Shown: positions 37,546 through 47,300 of the stretch, in pieces
Layout: each line of letters starts with the position of its first letter
How positions within the stretch are numbered: position 1 is the first letter of the stretch
Notes under the pieces: model-generated
What the model saw: the letters and a program-made list of their open reading frames with translations, nothing else
What the model was told of the DNA's origin: nothing
Database searches by the model: none
Origin: Verrucomicrobiia bacterium
Lineage (GTDB): Bacteria > Verrucomicrobiota > Verrucomicrobiia > Limisphaerales > Fontisphaeraceae
Direction: 5' to 3'
NCBI GenBank assembly: GCA_026414565.1
Contig: JAOAIT010000028.1
Location: 46,263-110,262, forward strand
DNA: 64,000 bases
Position numbers and translations under genes: made by a program

Positions 37546-38646
37546 ATGCAATTCCTTCGAGTCGCAGGGGCTGCCTTGCTCGCATGCGTCGGCGTCGTAC
37601 CCTTACATCCGCTTATGGCACAAACCAACCTTTCTGCCGGCCAGCGGTGGCTGGCCTCGGCGCCACCGGTGCCTGCCTTTCGGGCACCGGCCACGCTTAA
37701 AACTTGGGAAAAACAAAGGCGAGAAATCCGCGCCACCGCCTGGACGGTTTTAGGGGATTTGCCGCCCCGGCCCAAGGTGCCTGCAGTCCAAACCCTGACC
37801 AGCGAAGATCGTGGCTATTACACCTTGGAGCGATTTGCCTTCGACAACGGCGCGGGCGATACCGTACCCGGCTATCTGCTGCTGCCCAAAGGCGGGCCGG
37901 CGCGCAAACCGGCCATCCTGTATTGTCATTGGCACGGCGGGCATTACGACGTGGGCAAGGAGGAGCTGTTTCGTACCAATGCCCTGCCGGAGCCGCCCGG
38001 GCCGGCTCTGGTGCGCGAGGGCTTCGTGGTGCTGGCCATTGACGCTTATTGCTTTGGCGAACGCAACGGGCGAGGTCCCGGCGGCCCCGCTGAGCGCGGC
38101 GGTGCAGGGGAGTTGTCCGCCAGCAAATTCAATTTGTGGTACGGCCGCTCGCTGTGGGGGATGATGGTGCGCGACGACTTGATGGCGCTGGACTATTTGT
38201 GCTCCCGGCCCGAAGTGGATGCGGCGCGGGTGGGCGTGACCGGCATCAGCATGGGGGCCACGCGCACCTGGTGGATCATGGCCCTGGATGATCGCCCCAA
38301 AACCGGCGTGGCGGTGGCCTGTCTGACCCGCTATCAGGATCTCATTGCTGCCGAAGGCCTCAAATACCACGGCATCTATTACTACGTGCCCGGCCTGTTA
38401 AGACACTTCGACACCGAGGCCATCGTGGCCCTGGCCGCACCCCGGCCCATGTTGTTCATGACCGGGGACAAGGATGCCGGGTCGCCGGTAACGGGTATCC
38501 GGGCGATTGAGGCCGCCGTGCGCCCCATTTACCGTCTTTACCGGGCTGAGGCTGATTTTGAAAACCAGATCCTTGCCGGCTTGGGCCACGTGTACACCCC
38601 GGCCATGTGGGAAAAAACCCGCCGATGGTTCAGGGAGAGGCTCTGA
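37546..38646 (+). CDS. Exported alpha/beta hydrolase (acetyl-esterase/dienelactone hydrolase-like)
   Basis: 366 residues with a signal peptide (MQFLRVAGAALLACVGVVPL ...MAQ). The alpha/beta hydrolase core shows the oxyanion segment ILYCHWHGGHYD, FVVLAIDAYCFGE, the nucleophile elbow GISMG (Ser in VGVTGISMGATRTW), an Asp in MFMTGDKDAG-like MLFMTGDKDAGSP, and a late His in GLGHVYTP. This set of Ser, Asp and His forms a plausible triad. Proteins like this are often annotated as acetyl xylan esterase-like or dienelactone hydrolase family. Substrate unknown, probably a carbohydrate ester outside the cytoplasm. Confidence 0.85.
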   Translation: MQFLRVAGAALLACVGVVPLHPLMAQTNLSAGQRWLASAPPVPAFRAPATLKTWEKQRREIRATAWTVLGDLPPRPKVPAVQTLTSEDRGYYTLERFAFDNGAGDTVPGYLLLPKGGPARKPAILYCHWHGGHYDVGKEELFRTNALPEPPGPALVREGFVVLAIDAYCFGERNGRGPGGPAERGGAGELSASKFNLWYGRSLWGMMVRDDLMALDYLCSRPEVDAARVGVTGISMGATRTWWIMALDDRPKTGVAVACLTRYQDLIAAEGLKYHGIYYYVPGLLRHFDTEAIVALAAPRPMLFMTGDKDAGSPVTGIRAIEAAVRPIYRLYRAEADFENQILAGLGHVYTPAMWEKTRRWFRERL

Positions 38647-38820
38647 GGGAAGAACAATCTCCTACTCCGCCTGGTCAAAGCACAGCCTTTTGTTCCGGGC
38701 ATGGGCCGGGCAGCCAACCAGCGCAAAAGAAGCACCCCTTGCACGCGCTCATCTTGGGTCTCGGGGAGCGCACGCGGGATGCGGGCGGTTCCCAAGAACG
38801 AAGAGAAAATGCAGCGGGGG

Positions 38821-38854
38821 AAATGCAAAGTGCAAAGTGAAAAATGCAAAACGG
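38821..38854. repeat. Short A-rich direct repeats
   Basis: Units close to ATGCAAA / GTGCAAA / AATGCAAAA occur three times within 34 nt in the 250-nt gap between the hydrolase and the metallophosphoesterase. No gene is seen in the gap. Could be slippage sequence or an integration scar. Confidence 0.4.
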
Positions 38855-38898
38855 GAGAGTCGCAGGCGGATGTGTAAAAATGGTGAGTATCCGTCTTA

Positions 38899-39996
38899 GT
38901 GGTTAATACCTTCCGGAGGGAGTTGGCTTGGGCGGGGCTGGGGTTGGCGCGCTTGACGAATTGCCTTGCGGTGGGGCGCCGGGTTTGGGGAAAGTTCGGG
39001 CGCAAAGGGAAGATGGGCGAGAGCATAAGAATCCTGGTGGCGAGCGATTTTCACTACGCCGGCCCCACCGAGCGCCGCCGGCGCGGTTACGAAAGCCGGG
39101 GGCTGGAGCCGTGGTGGATGCGGTGGTATGTGCGGGCGTATTACCGTTGGGTGTGGATGGCCGATTTGACGGCGCATTATGTGCAGTTGGAGCAGTTTTT
39201 GCATCTGGCGCCGCCGGCGGACTGGCTGATCGTCAACGGCGATTATTCGTGTGATTCGGCATTTTTGGGGGTGATGGAGGAGGGGGCTTTCGAGAGTGCC
39301 TCGCAATGCCTGGGGCGTTTGCGCGCCCACGCCGGGGAGCGGTTTGCGGCGACGATTGGGGATCACGAGCTGGGCAAGCGGCGGCTGGGCGGGGATTTGG
39401 GCGGGTTGCGGGCGGAGAGTTTCCGGCGGGCGGTGGGGGGGCTGAAATTGCAGCCGTATTGGGAGGTGCGCCTGGGGCGTTATGTGTTGATGGGGATTAC
39501 GTCCACGCTGCTGGCGCTGCCGGTGTACGGGCGCGAGGGTTTGGCGGAGGAGATGCCGCAATGGGAGGCGTGGCGGGCGGAGCATGGGGAGGCCATTCGG
39601 GCGGGATTCCGGGGTTTGCATGCCGGGGAGCGGGTGGTGTTGTTCTGCCACGATCCGACAGCGCTGCCGTATTTGTTGGAGGAGCCGGCGGTGGCGGCAC
39701 GGTTAAATCAAATTGAGCAGACCGTCATCGGCCATCTCCACACGCCGGTGGTGTTCAAGGCCAGCGGCTGGCTGGCGGGGATGCCGGAGCTGCGGCGTCT
39801 TGGGAATGTGCCGCGCCGCTTGAGCGCGGCGCTGCGGCGGGCGCGAGACTGGCGGCCGTTCAAGGTGGTGTTGTGTCCTTCGATTGCCGGGACGCAGTTG
39901 TTCAAGGATGGTGGATTTCTGACCATCACGTTGCATGCGCGGGGCGAGGCGCCATTGCACATTCAGCGGCATCGGCTCCCGTGGCTTACGGCGTGA
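38899..39996 (+). CDS. Metallophosphoesterase
   Basis: 365 residues from GTG 38899, or 327 from ATG 39013 (MGESIRILVASDFHY). The extra N-terminal part is Arg-rich and may not be translated; the purine-rich GGGAAG just before ATG 39013 argues for the shorter form. Calcineurin-like motifs in order: DFH (ASDFHYA), GDY (IVNGDYSCDS), GDHE (TIGDHELG), CHD (LFCHDPTA), GHLH (VIGHLHTP). These supply the two-metal site. The substrate is unknown. The 3' end overlaps the convergent gene by 11 nt. Confidence 0.85.
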   Translation: MVNTFRRELAWAGLGLARLTNCLAVGRRVWGKFGRKGKMGESIRILVASDFHYAGPTERRRRGYESRGLEPWWMRWYVRAYYRWVWMADLTAHYVQLEQFLHLAPPADWLIVNGDYSCDSAFLGVMEEGAFESASQCLGRLRAHAGERFAATIGDHELGKRRLGGDLGGLRAESFRRAVGGLKLQPYWEVRLGRYVLMGITSTLLALPVYGREGLAEEMPQWEAWRAEHGEAIRAGFRGLHAGERVVLFCHDPTALPYLLEEPAVAARLNQIEQTVIGHLHTPVVFKASGWLAGMPELRRLGNVPRRLSAALRRARDWRPFKVVLCPSIAGTQLFKDGGFLTITLHARGEAPLHIQRHRLPWLTA

Positions 39997-42106
39997 GGGG
40001 GACGGAGAGCAGCGGGCGGGTGGTCAAGTTGGTGGGGGGAGCGACGGCGCCGGGTTCGATGATTTGTTGCTCGATGGCGGGGGGGAGGTTGGGGCGTGGG
40101 CGCAGGGTGTAGCGGACCCGGCGGGTTTCCAAGGGCAGGCCGGCTGCATCTTTTTTCAGGATCAATTCACCATTGGCGGTGAATTCCTCACTGACACCTC
40201 CGCGCCAGCGGGTCCAGCCTGTCAATTTGCCTTGGGGGTCATAGTGGTATTCGTCCCGCCAGGAGCGGACGGGCACGATCATGGGGTCGGCGTAGTTGCC
40301 CGGCTCAAACTCGCCGGAGTAGGTGACGGAGCGGATGCGGCCTTCGGCGTCATAGATGCGCTCCTGGTTATCCGGGCAGTACCAGGTGATGAAGGCGGGG
40401 GCGGAGAAGTGCACGCCGTTGTCGGCAAAAACGCCGATGTCCACGCGGTTGGCGGCCATGCCGGGGGGGCCGGGGATGGGGAAGCGCGGGTGCCATTCGA
40501 CCTGGATTTCGGCCCGGCTGCCGGTGTCGTCCAGGGGACGGATACGGACTTTGCGGGGGTCGCCCTGCAGGAGCACCCAATGAAAGCGCAGGGGGCGCTG
40601 GCTGACATCGCGGCTGCCGGAGGCATTGACGCGGAGGGCGCGGCGCAACTGGGTGGAGCGCATCACGCGGGCGATGGCGGCGGCGGTGGTGAAAAGCTCC
40701 TCACTGTCCACGGGTTCAAAGAAATCGCGGCCTGGAAGGGGTCGGTCCTCACTTTCCACACGCAGGATGATGACGGGTGGCAGGGTGTCGGGGCGCAGCT
40801 CATGGGCCAGCGAGACCATGCGTTTGGGGTCGAGGTGCCGGGCATCGAAGACGGGCGGATGGGCCTTGCCGCTGAGGTAATCTTCGCGGTGGCTCACCGT
40901 GGTGAGGCTGCGCCGCAAAATGTATTGGATGGTGGGGGCAATGAGGGCGCGGGAGGTGAGGGCTTGTTTGACCTCGGGACGGAAGGCGGCCAGGGTGGCG
41001 GCCACGGCCTGGAGGAAGGGTTGGTCTGAGCCGCTGGAGCCCAGGGAGGTGATGACATAAGGGGTGTTGGCCGGGAAGACGTCGCCATAGCCGCCCTGGC
41101 GGCCGTCGGGGAGCTTGCCGTTGTGTCCCGGCTGATAATCCTGGTGGCTGGGGTAAAAGTAGATTTGGTTGCCGAAGTATTGCATGGGCAGCAGGCTCAG
41201 GGGGCCGGGGGAGGTGTAGGCGGCGCGGGTCATGCTGCGCCAGAAGGGGCCGATGACCGAGGCCACGGAGGCGTTGCCGATGACCACGCCACCCTGCAGG
41301 ACGAGCTGGGCGGTGATGCCCCAGTGCAGCTCCAGCGCTTTGGCCTCGGGCGCGTATTCCACATACGTCAACTGGGGAAACAAATCGCGGGGCAGGTTGG
41401 AATGGTCGCCGTCGCGGTTGTCGTACAAATCCCCGGCGTGGCCGGCGGCGGTGCCGTCGGCCCACCATTGGCGGAGGAGGTCGCCCGCCTCGTGTTTCCA
41501 CTGAGTAACGGGGAGGTTGGTAACGGCGGCAGGATCGAGCTTGAAATCGGCGCGGAAAAGGCCGGATTGGGCGGCGATGGTGTTGGCATCGCTCACCCAG
41601 GCCACGCCGTTGGACGGTGCGGCGGGGGCGGGGCGGTACCAGGCCAGGAGGGGGCGGGTGCGGCGGGCGCGATCCAATACGGTTTGGAAGCGGGGGGCGC
41701 GGCGGATGTTTTCCCAGTCCGGGTCGCGCTCGATGTGGGCCGCATCGTTGAAGCCGCGCTCGACGGCGGCTTCGAGCAGGGCAAAGGCTTCATTGGTCTG
41801 GCCCGCCCGGGCGCGCAGGCAGCCCAGATTGTAAAAACCGTGGGAATAGAAGGGCAAATCGTTGGTGAGCTGGCGGCAGAGTTTTTCGGCGCGCTCGAAA
41901 TCCTCCTTTTGCAGGGCCTGGGCGAGCTGGCGCTCCACGGGTGCGGCCTTTTGGCGCAAGACACCCATGAGACTTAGGACGCCCGGGGGCAGGCCGGGCG
42001 GCAGGCCGGCTTCGCCGGGGGCGGTCCAAGCGGCGGCGGTCGCCATGAGGAAAATCAGGGCGAAGAGCGCAGGCCGCGGGACGGTATGCAAGGCATGACG
42101 CGACAT
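39986..42106 (-). CDS. Exported protein of unknown function with TPR-like N-terminal region
   Basis: 706 residues. ATG 42106 gives a signal peptide (SRHALHTVPRPALFALIFLM, then ATAAAWTA); 59 further in-frame residues upstream are Pro/Arg-rich and unlikely. Residues about 40-125 show a tetratricopeptide-like helical repeat (AEKLCRQLTNDLPFYSHGFY, NEAFALLEAAVERGFNDA). The remainder is a large globular region with YDNRDGDHSNLPRDLFPQL, FPANTPYVITSLGSSGSDQ and two strand-rich C-terminal parts; the last contains YD/RHS-like segments (IYDAEGRIRSVTYSG, YHYDPQGKLTGWTRW). No family recognised. The C-terminal part may bind carbohydrate or be a wall-associated domain, but that is a guess. Confidence 0.72.
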   Translation of the reverse strand: MSRHALHTVPRPALFALIFLMATAAAWTAPGEAGLPPGLPPGVLSLMGVLRQKAAPVERQLAQALQKEDFERAEKLCRQLTNDLPFYSHGFYNLGCLRARAGQTNEAFALLEAAVERGFNDAAHIERDPDWENIRRAPRFQTVLDRARRTRPLLAWYRPAPAAPSNGVAWVSDANTIAAQSGLFRADFKLDPAAVTNLPVTQWKHEAGDLLRQWWADGTAAGHAGDLYDNRDGDHSNLPRDLFPQLTYVEYAPEAKALELHWGITAQLVLQGGVVIGNASVASVIGPFWRSMTRAAYTSPGPLSLLPMQYFGNQIYFYPSHQDYQPGHNGKLPDGRQGGYGDVFPANTPYVITSLGSSGSDQPFLQAVAATLAAFRPEVKQALTSRALIAPTIQYILRRSLTTVSHREDYLSGKAHPPVFDARHLDPKRMVSLAHELRPDTLPPVIILRVESEDRPLPGRDFFEPVDSEELFTTAAAIARVMRSTQLRRALRVNASGSRDVSQRPLRFHWVLLQGDPRKVRIRPLDDTGSRAEIQVEWHPRFPIPGPPGMAANRVDIGVFADNGVHFSAPAFITWYCPDNQERIYDAEGRIRSVTYSGEFEPGNYADPMIVPVRSWRDEYHYDPQGKLTGWTRWRGGVSEEFTANGELILKKDAAGLPLETRRVRYTLRPRPNLPPAIEQQIIEPGAVAPPTNLTTRPLLSVPLTP

Positions 42107-42292
42107 TACCGAAAGCTTACCGAAGAAATGGGGTGCCGCCAACTTTCTTCGCTGTAGAAGGCTGCGCGCGGGGCGATGGGGTGGGTGTATTCTACGGTCG
42201 CTGCTGGATGCTGGAGGGGGCCGTGCGGGTGGGTTGCCGGCGGGGCGGTTTCTCCATTTGGCAAGGGGGTGATTCCGCGTCATGTTAAGTCC

Positions 42293-42880
42293 ATGGCCAA
42301 GACGTATTCGACGATGTTGGAGCTGGGGACGCCGGCGCCGGATTTTCGGTTGCCGGATCCGGTGGGGCGGGTTTATACGCTGAGCGATTTTGCCGGGGCG
42401 CCAGTGCTGCTGGTCATGTTTTTATGTAATCATTGCCCCTATGTAAAACATATCCGGCGGGAGCTGGCGGCGCTGGTGCGGGAGTTTCAGCCGCGCGGGG
42501 TGGCGGCGGTGGGCATCAATGCCAACGATGTCCAGGCCTATCCCGAGGACAGCCCGGCGCGGATGGCGGAGGAAGTGCAGGCGGTGGGTTACACGTTTCC
42601 CTACCTGTTTGATGAAACCCAGGCGGTGGCCAAGGCGTATCGGGCGGCGTGCACGCCGGATTTCTTTGTGTTTGACCGTCAGCGGCGGCTGTTTTACCGG
42701 GGGCAGTTTGACGACAGCCGGCCGCGGGTGGAGCAGCCGTTACCGGTGACGGGGAGGGATTTGCGGGTGGCGCTGGAGGCGGCCCTGGCGGGGCAGGCCC
42801 CGCCGGCAGTGCAGAAGCCCAGCCTGGGGTGCAACATTAAATGGAAGCCGGGCAACGAGCCTGATTATTTCAAAGTTTGA
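42293..42880 (+). CDS. Thioredoxin-fold redoxin (AhpC/TSA-like)
   Basis: 195 residues. Peroxiredoxin-like opening LGTPAPDFRLPDP, then LVMFLCNHCPYVKH, where Cys-Asn-His-Cys followed by Pro forms the CxxC site, then GINANDVQAYPEDSP and the cis-Pro segment ACTPDFFVFD. This is the 'thioredoxin family protein' common in many phyla, presumed to be a thiol oxidoreductase. No signal peptide from ATG 42293; a longer in-frame start at 42176 is less likely because it is not family-like. The C-terminal PSLGCNIKWKPGNEPDYF motif is conserved in the family. Confidence 0.9.
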   Translation: MAKTYSTMLELGTPAPDFRLPDPVGRVYTLSDFAGAPVLLVMFLCNHCPYVKHIRRELAALVREFQPRGVAAVGINANDVQAYPEDSPARMAEEVQAVGYTFPYLFDETQAVAKAYRAACTPDFFVFDRQRRLFYRGQFDDSRPRVEQPLPVTGRDLRVALEAALAGQAPPAVQKPSLGCNIKWKPGNEPDYFKV

Positions 42881-42968
42881 GGGTGGGCCGGGCGGGATTT
42901 GGGGCTGGAGGATGGCAGGGGGGAAGCGCCGCCGTTAAGAGGGGGCGTGGGGGCGCGGGGGAATAACA

Positions 42969-42997
42969 TTGACAGGCGGGACGGCGTACGGGATTTT
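42969..42997 (+). promoter_or_regulatory. Candidate promoter of the UXS-like gene
   Basis: TTGACA (42969-42974), a 17-nt spacer and GATTTT (42992-42997), 14 nt before ATG 43012. The -10 match is poor. Confidence 0.3.
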
Positions 42998-43011
42998 TTG
43001 CGTCTTTCAAT

Positions 43012-43998
43012 ATGGGAAAAGCAGCGTCCAAACAGCGGGGCCGCAGCAGGGTGAGCGGGGCGGAGCCACCGGTGTCGGTGGTGACCGGGGGGGCGGGATT
43101 TCTGGGGTCGCATCTGGTGGATTACCTTCTGGCCAAAGGTCATAAAGTAATCGCCATTGATAATCTGGTAACCGGGACGGTGGAAAATATTGCCCACTTG
43201 GCGGGGCATGAGCGGTTTCGGTTCATCAAGCAGGACGTGACCGAGTACCTGTTTTTGCATGAGCCGGTGGATTATGTCTGGCATTTTGCCTCGCCGGCCA
43301 GTCCGGTGGACTATTTGGAGCTGCCGATCCAGACGTTGAAGGTGGGGTCGTTGGGGACGCACAAGGCGCTGGGGCTGGCGAAGGCCAAAGGGGCACGCTT
43401 CCTGCTGGCCAGCACTTCGGAAATCTATGGCGATCCGCTGGTGCATCCCCAGACGGAAGACTATTGGGGCAATGTGAACCCCGTGGGGTTGCGGGGGTGT
43501 TATGACGAGAGCAAGCGTTTCGCCGAGGCCATGACCATGGCGTATCACCGGGAGCATGGGGTGGAGACGCGGATAGTGCGGATTTTCAACACGTATGGCC
43601 CGCGGATGCGGATGAACGACGGGCGGGTGGTGCCGGCGTTCATCAGCCAGGCGTTGCAAGGCAAACCGCTGACGGTGTTTGGGCAGGGGACGCAGACGCG
43701 GAGCTTTTGCTATTGCAGTGACTTGATCGAGGGCATTTACCGGCTGATGATGAGCGAGCATGCGGAGCCGGTGAACATTGGCAATCCGCATGAGATTACG
43801 GTATTGGAATTTGCGCGGGAGATCCTGCGGCTGACCGGCTCGCGGAGCCGGCTGGTGTTCAAGCCGCTGCCGGCGGATGACCCGAAGCAGCGGCAGCCGG
43901 ACATCACGCGGGCGCGGCGGTGGCTGGGGTGGGAGCCGCGGGTGAATTTGCGCGAGGGATTGGAAAAAACCATTTCCTATTTTCGGGGAAAAGTGTAA
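43012..43998 (+). CDS. UDP-glucuronate decarboxylase-type NAD-dependent epimerase
   Basis: 328 residues. Rossmann motif [17 protein letters not shown] (GxxGxxG), [25 protein letters not shown], catalytic YDESKRFAE (YxxxK), [10 protein letters not shown], and [12 protein letters not shown]. This order and the SPASP and GPRM segments are typical for UDP-xylose synthase, which turns UDP-glucuronate into UDP-xylose for surface glycans. Soluble form; the short basic N-terminal tail ([11 protein letters not shown]) is not a membrane anchor. No glycosyltransferase neighbour, so the pathway context is not visible. Confidence 0.9.
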   Translation: MGKAASKQRGRSRVSGAEPPVSVVTGGAGFLGSHLVDYLLAKGHKVIAIDNLVTGTVENIAHLAGHERFRFIKQDVTEYLFLHEPVDYVWHFASPASPVDYLELPIQTLKVGSLGTHKALGLAKAKGARFLLASTSEIYGDPLVHPQTEDYWGNVNPVGLRGCYDESKRFAEAMTMAYHREHGVETRIVRIFNTYGPRMRMNDGRVVPAFISQALQGKPLTVFGQGTQTRSFCYCSDLIEGIYRLMMSEHAEPVNIGNPHEITVLEFAREILRLTGSRSRLVFKPLPADDPKQRQPDITRARRWLGWEPRVNLREGLEKTISYFRGKV

Positions 43999-44168
43999 AA
44001 AGAACGGTGCATGGCATGAGACAATGGGGTGCGGCCCGGCCGTGGAGGCACGGCGTGGGGCCGGCTGTTTGTCATTGACCATGGGGCAAAATTGCATTAA
44101 CGACTGCGAGCCTTGGCCGTTGGGGACGGGCAGGCGGTGGCCCGGCAGATGCCGGGTGGCGTGATGGA

Positions 44169-46070
44169 ATGCTGAAAGCAAAATCATTTCTCGCAATTGA
44201 TTGCGGGGCGAACACACTCAAACTGGCCGAGTTTGACTTGAACGAAGAGGGCGGCCTGCGCCTGCGGCAGTTTGCGACGGCCAATTTGGGGTTGCAAGGC
44301 TCGCAGGAATCCACCCGCGAGACGGCGACGCTGACGGCCCTGCAGGAGCTGCTGGGGAGCGGCAAGTTCACCGCCAAGCACGTCAACCTGTGCGCGCCCG
44401 GTTTTCACGTGTTTTCCCGCTTCGTCAAGCTGCCGCCGGTGGACGCGGCGAAGGTGGAGCAGATTGTCAAATACGAGGCGCAGCAGAACGTGCCATTCCC
44501 GCTGGAGGAGGTGGTTTGGGACTACCAGATTCTGGGCACGACAGGGAGCGGGGAGCTGGAGGTGCTGCTGGTGGCGCTGAAGACGGACATTGCGGAGGGG
44601 CTGCACCGGATCATCGAGAGCGCGGGGCTGCGGCTGCAGGTGGTGGACGTGTCGCCGGCGGCGCTGATCAACGCGTTCCGCTTCAATTACAGTGATCTGG
44701 CCGGCTGCACGATGCTGCTGGACATTGGGGCGCGCACGAGCAACCTGCTGTTTTTCGAGAAGGGGAAGGTGTTTGCCCGCAGCATCAACATTGGCGGCAA
44801 CATGATTACGCAGGAGTTTGCCAATGAATTCCGGCTGCGATTTGACGAGGCGGAGCGGCTGAAGGTGGAGAAGGGCTTTGTGAGTCTGGGCGGCGCCTAT
44901 GAGGAGCCGGAGGATCCGCAGGCGGCGGCGATCAGCAAGATTGCGCGGCAGGTGATGACCCGCCTGCACATCCAGATGAACCAGACCATCAATTACTACA
45001 AGCAGAATCAGGGCGGGTCGGCGCCGGACCGGCTGCTGTTGTCGGGGGGGGTCTCGGTGATGCCGTATGTGGCGCAGTTTTTTGCCGAGAAACTGAATCT
45101 GCGGGAGCCGGGGCAGGTGGATTACTTCAACCCGTTGCGCAACATTGCCATTGATCCGGGGGTGAACCTGGAGGAGCTGCAAAAGGTGGCGCACACCATG
45201 GGCGAGCAGGTGGGGTTGGGCCTGCGGAATTTGGCGCACTGCCCGGTGGAGATGAATTTGATGCCGCGCAGCTCGCAGGCGATGGAGGAGTTCAGCCGCA
45301 AGAAACCGTTTATTCTGGCGGCGCTGTTCAGTCTGGCGCTGGTGTTTCTGGCGGTGGGGGTGCTGCAGCAGAAGATAGTGGATGTCAAGCGCGACACGAT
45401 TGACAAGCTGACGGTGGACATCCAGCCCTTGAGCGCGGCGCAGAACAACATCGAGCAGGAGAAGCGGGTGCTGCGCGAGCTGGTGGAGGATGCGGACATC
45501 ATGAAGGGCTGGCTGGAGATGCGGACGTACTGGGCGGATTTGCTGGGGGTGTTGCGGGAGTGTCTGGTGGCCACCGAGGCGGCGACGCGGCAGGCGCTCA
45601 AGCAAGACACGGGCATCTGGATCGAGGACATTTCGCTGGGGGACACCTCCACCGGGCATCAGACGACGCTGGCCGCGCCGGTGGGCGGGCCGCGGCGGCG
45701 GGGGTTGCGGTCGTGGGAATCCATCGTGGGCGGGCAGCCGACACCGGTGGCGCCGATACATGATCCGGTGACGGGGGAGGTGCTGAACAAGGAGGCGGTG
45801 ATGGCCAGCATGTCCAACGCGGTGCCGGCGGAGGTGAGCATCACGCATTTGACGCTGAAAATCCGGGCGGTGGACATGACGCCGGTGGATCCGGCGGGCA
45901 ACACGACGGTGGCCTACGAATTTCTGAAGCAGTTGCAGAATCATCCGCAATGGTTTGACACCAACCCGGCCGCCACCAACGCGACGGCCTTCAAGAGCAC
46001 CATCACCGTGTCCAGCAACACCTTTCAGACCGAGCTGCTGGTCAAGCTGAAACGCCCGATTCCCTTCTGA
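44169..46070 (+). CDS. pilM: PilM-PilN-like fusion of a pilus/secretion assembly platform (Amuc_1101-like)
   Basis: 633 residues. The N-terminal 360 residues form an actin-like PilM fold: phosphate-1 AIDCGANTLKLAEF (about 9-22), VKYEAQQNVPFPLEEVVWD (about 100-118), phosphate-2 MLLDIGARTSNLLFF (about 182-196), adenosine loop LLSGGVSVMPY (about 290-300). A membrane helix follows at about 380-399 and then a periplasmic helical region (about 400-490) and a C-terminal domain. The second half has the layout of PilN, so one protein replaces the usual PilM plus PilN pair. It heads a four-gene run with 2-12 nt gaps ending with a secretin. It should form the inner-membrane platform of a pilus-like or secretion machine. 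Confidence 0.9.
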   Translation: MLKAKSFLAIDCGANTLKLAEFDLNEEGGLRLRQFATANLGLQGSQESTRETATLTALQELLGSGKFTAKHVNLCAPGFHVFSRFVKLPPVDAAKVEQIVKYEAQQNVPFPLEEVVWDYQILGTTGSGELEVLLVALKTDIAEGLHRIIESAGLRLQVVDVSPAALINAFRFNYSDLAGCTMLLDIGARTSNLLFFEKGKVFARSINIGGNMITQEFANEFRLRFDEAERLKVEKGFVSLGGAYEEPEDPQAAAISKIARQVMTRLHIQMNQTINYYKQNQGGSAPDRLLLSGGVSVMPYVAQFFAEKLNLREPGQVDYFNPLRNIAIDPGVNLEELQKVAHTMGEQVGLGLRNLAHCPVEMNLMPRSSQAMEEFSRKKPFILAALFSLALVFLAVGVLQQKIVDVKRDTIDKLTVDIQPLSAAQNNIEQEKRVLRELVEDADIMKGWLEMRTYWADLLGVLRECLVATEAATRQALKQDTGIWIEDISLGDTSTGHQTTLAAPVGGPRRRGLRSWESIVGGQPTPVAPIHDPVTGEVLNKEAVMASMSNAVPAEVSITHLTLKIRAVDMTPVDPAGNTTVAYEFLKQLQNHPQWFDTNPAATNATAFKSTITVSSNTFQTELLVKLKRPIPF

Positions 46071-46072
46071 GT

Positions 46073-47290
46073 ATGCAGTGGGTCAAACGCAATCTGTTTT
46101 TTGTGATTGGCGCGGCGGTGGCCGTGGTGTTGATCGTCCTGGCGGTGGTGAATTTGATTGGCAAACTCAACCGGGACCGGCTGGCCACCGAGGAGCTGGA
46201 GCAGCAGTGGCACACGCTCAAGGGGTACTACGACATGAATCCCTTCCCCAGCCAGGAAAACCTGAACGCGATGCGGGGGGATGTGAACCGGCTGCGGAGG
46301 TTCATGGCGGACGGGCGGCCCTTGTTCACGCCGGTGAAGGCCACGTTGTACAACAATCCGCAGCAGTTCAAGACGGCGCTGGACAATATGGTGGCGCAGC
46401 TCAACGCCAGCGCCAAAAAGGCCGGGGTGATATTGCCGCCCCAGTTTTATTATGGATTCCAAGGGCAGGCCCACCAGTTGAATTTCTCGCTGGGCGGCAT
46501 GCGCACGATGTCGCATCAGATGGCCGAGATTCAAAAGTTTTGCGAGATTTTGTTCGAGGCCAAGATCAACCGGCTGGAAAGTGTGGCCCGGGCGCGGGCG
46601 GGAGTGGACGATGACAATCCCGCCGTTTCGACGGCGGAATTGACGGATGAAAACATCCGCACCAACCGGCTGGGGGCCGTCTATCCGTACCGGCTGACGT
46701 TCCGTTGTTTCAGTGGCGAGCTGGCGGCGGTGATGGAGGGTTTTGCCAATTCCCCGCATGGATTTTTGGTCAAGGCCGTGGAAGTGGAGGCAGTGCCGCT
46801 GGATGCGCCGCCGGTGTTTGATCCGGGGATGATCCCGCCCCCGGGCAGTCCGCCGCCGGGATTCCCGCCGCCGGGCATCCGGCCGCCGCGCACCTTTCTG
46901 CCGCCGCGCACGCTGCCGGGCGGTGGCGGAGGTGGGGGTGCAGTGCCGCCGGGTTATCAACCCCAGCCAGGGGGTGGCCGCCAGCCGGGCGGGCAGTTTC
47001 CGCCGGATGGAGGGGGCCGCGGGCCGGGGGGCCGTGGCGGGGGAGGCGGCGGGCGGGGTGGCCGTGGGGCGGTGGAGCCGGGGGGGATGAAGGATTTGCT
47101 GGAATTGCACCAGCCGCAGGCGGTGCTGGCGGCGGCGGGTTTTCCGGGGGGCTTTCCGGGCATGGCCGGCGCGGGGGGGGGACGCACCAACCGTCCGGGG
47201 CTGGTGACGATTCTGAATGAGAAACCCTTCCGGGTGACGTTGTACATCGAGTCCATCGTGTTGTATGGGGCGCCTGCGGCGCGGAATTGA
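46073..47290 (+). CDS. Amuc_1100-like (PilO-like) pilus-operon protein with low-complexity insert
   Basis: 405 residues. Short cytoplasmic start, one membrane helix (about 8-29, FFVIGAAVAVVLIVLAVVNL) and a periplasmic domain with coiled-coil then alpha/beta parts (GFQGQAHQLNFSLGGMRTM, TFRCFSGELAAVMEGFA). This matches the Amuc_1100 family of Akkermansia, structurally related to PilO. Between about residues 255 and 345 a Gly/Pro/Arg-rich disordered stretch interrupts the domain, which resumes at VTILNEKPFRVTLYIE. It begins 2 nt after the PilM-like gene, so translation is coupled. Confidence 0.87.
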   Translation: MQWVKRNLFFVIGAAVAVVLIVLAVVNLIGKLNRDRLATEELEQQWHTLKGYYDMNPFPSQENLNAMRGDVNRLRRFMADGRPLFTPVKATLYNNPQQFKTALDNMVAQLNASAKKAGVILPPQFYYGFQGQAHQLNFSLGGMRTMSHQMAEIQKFCEILFEAKINRLESVARARAGVDDDNPAVSTAELTDENIRTNRLGAVYPYRLTFRCFSGELAAVMEGFANSPHGFLVKAVEVEAVPLDAPPVFDPGMIPPPGSPPPGFPPPGIRPPRTFLPPRTLPGGGGGGGAVPPGYQPQPGGGRQPGGQFPPDGGGRGPGGRGGGGGGRGGRGAVEPGGMKDLLELHQPQAVLAAAGFPGGFPGMAGAGGGRTNRPGLVTILNEKPFRVTLYIESIVLYGAPAARN

Positions 47291-47300
47291 GGGCTGACGC

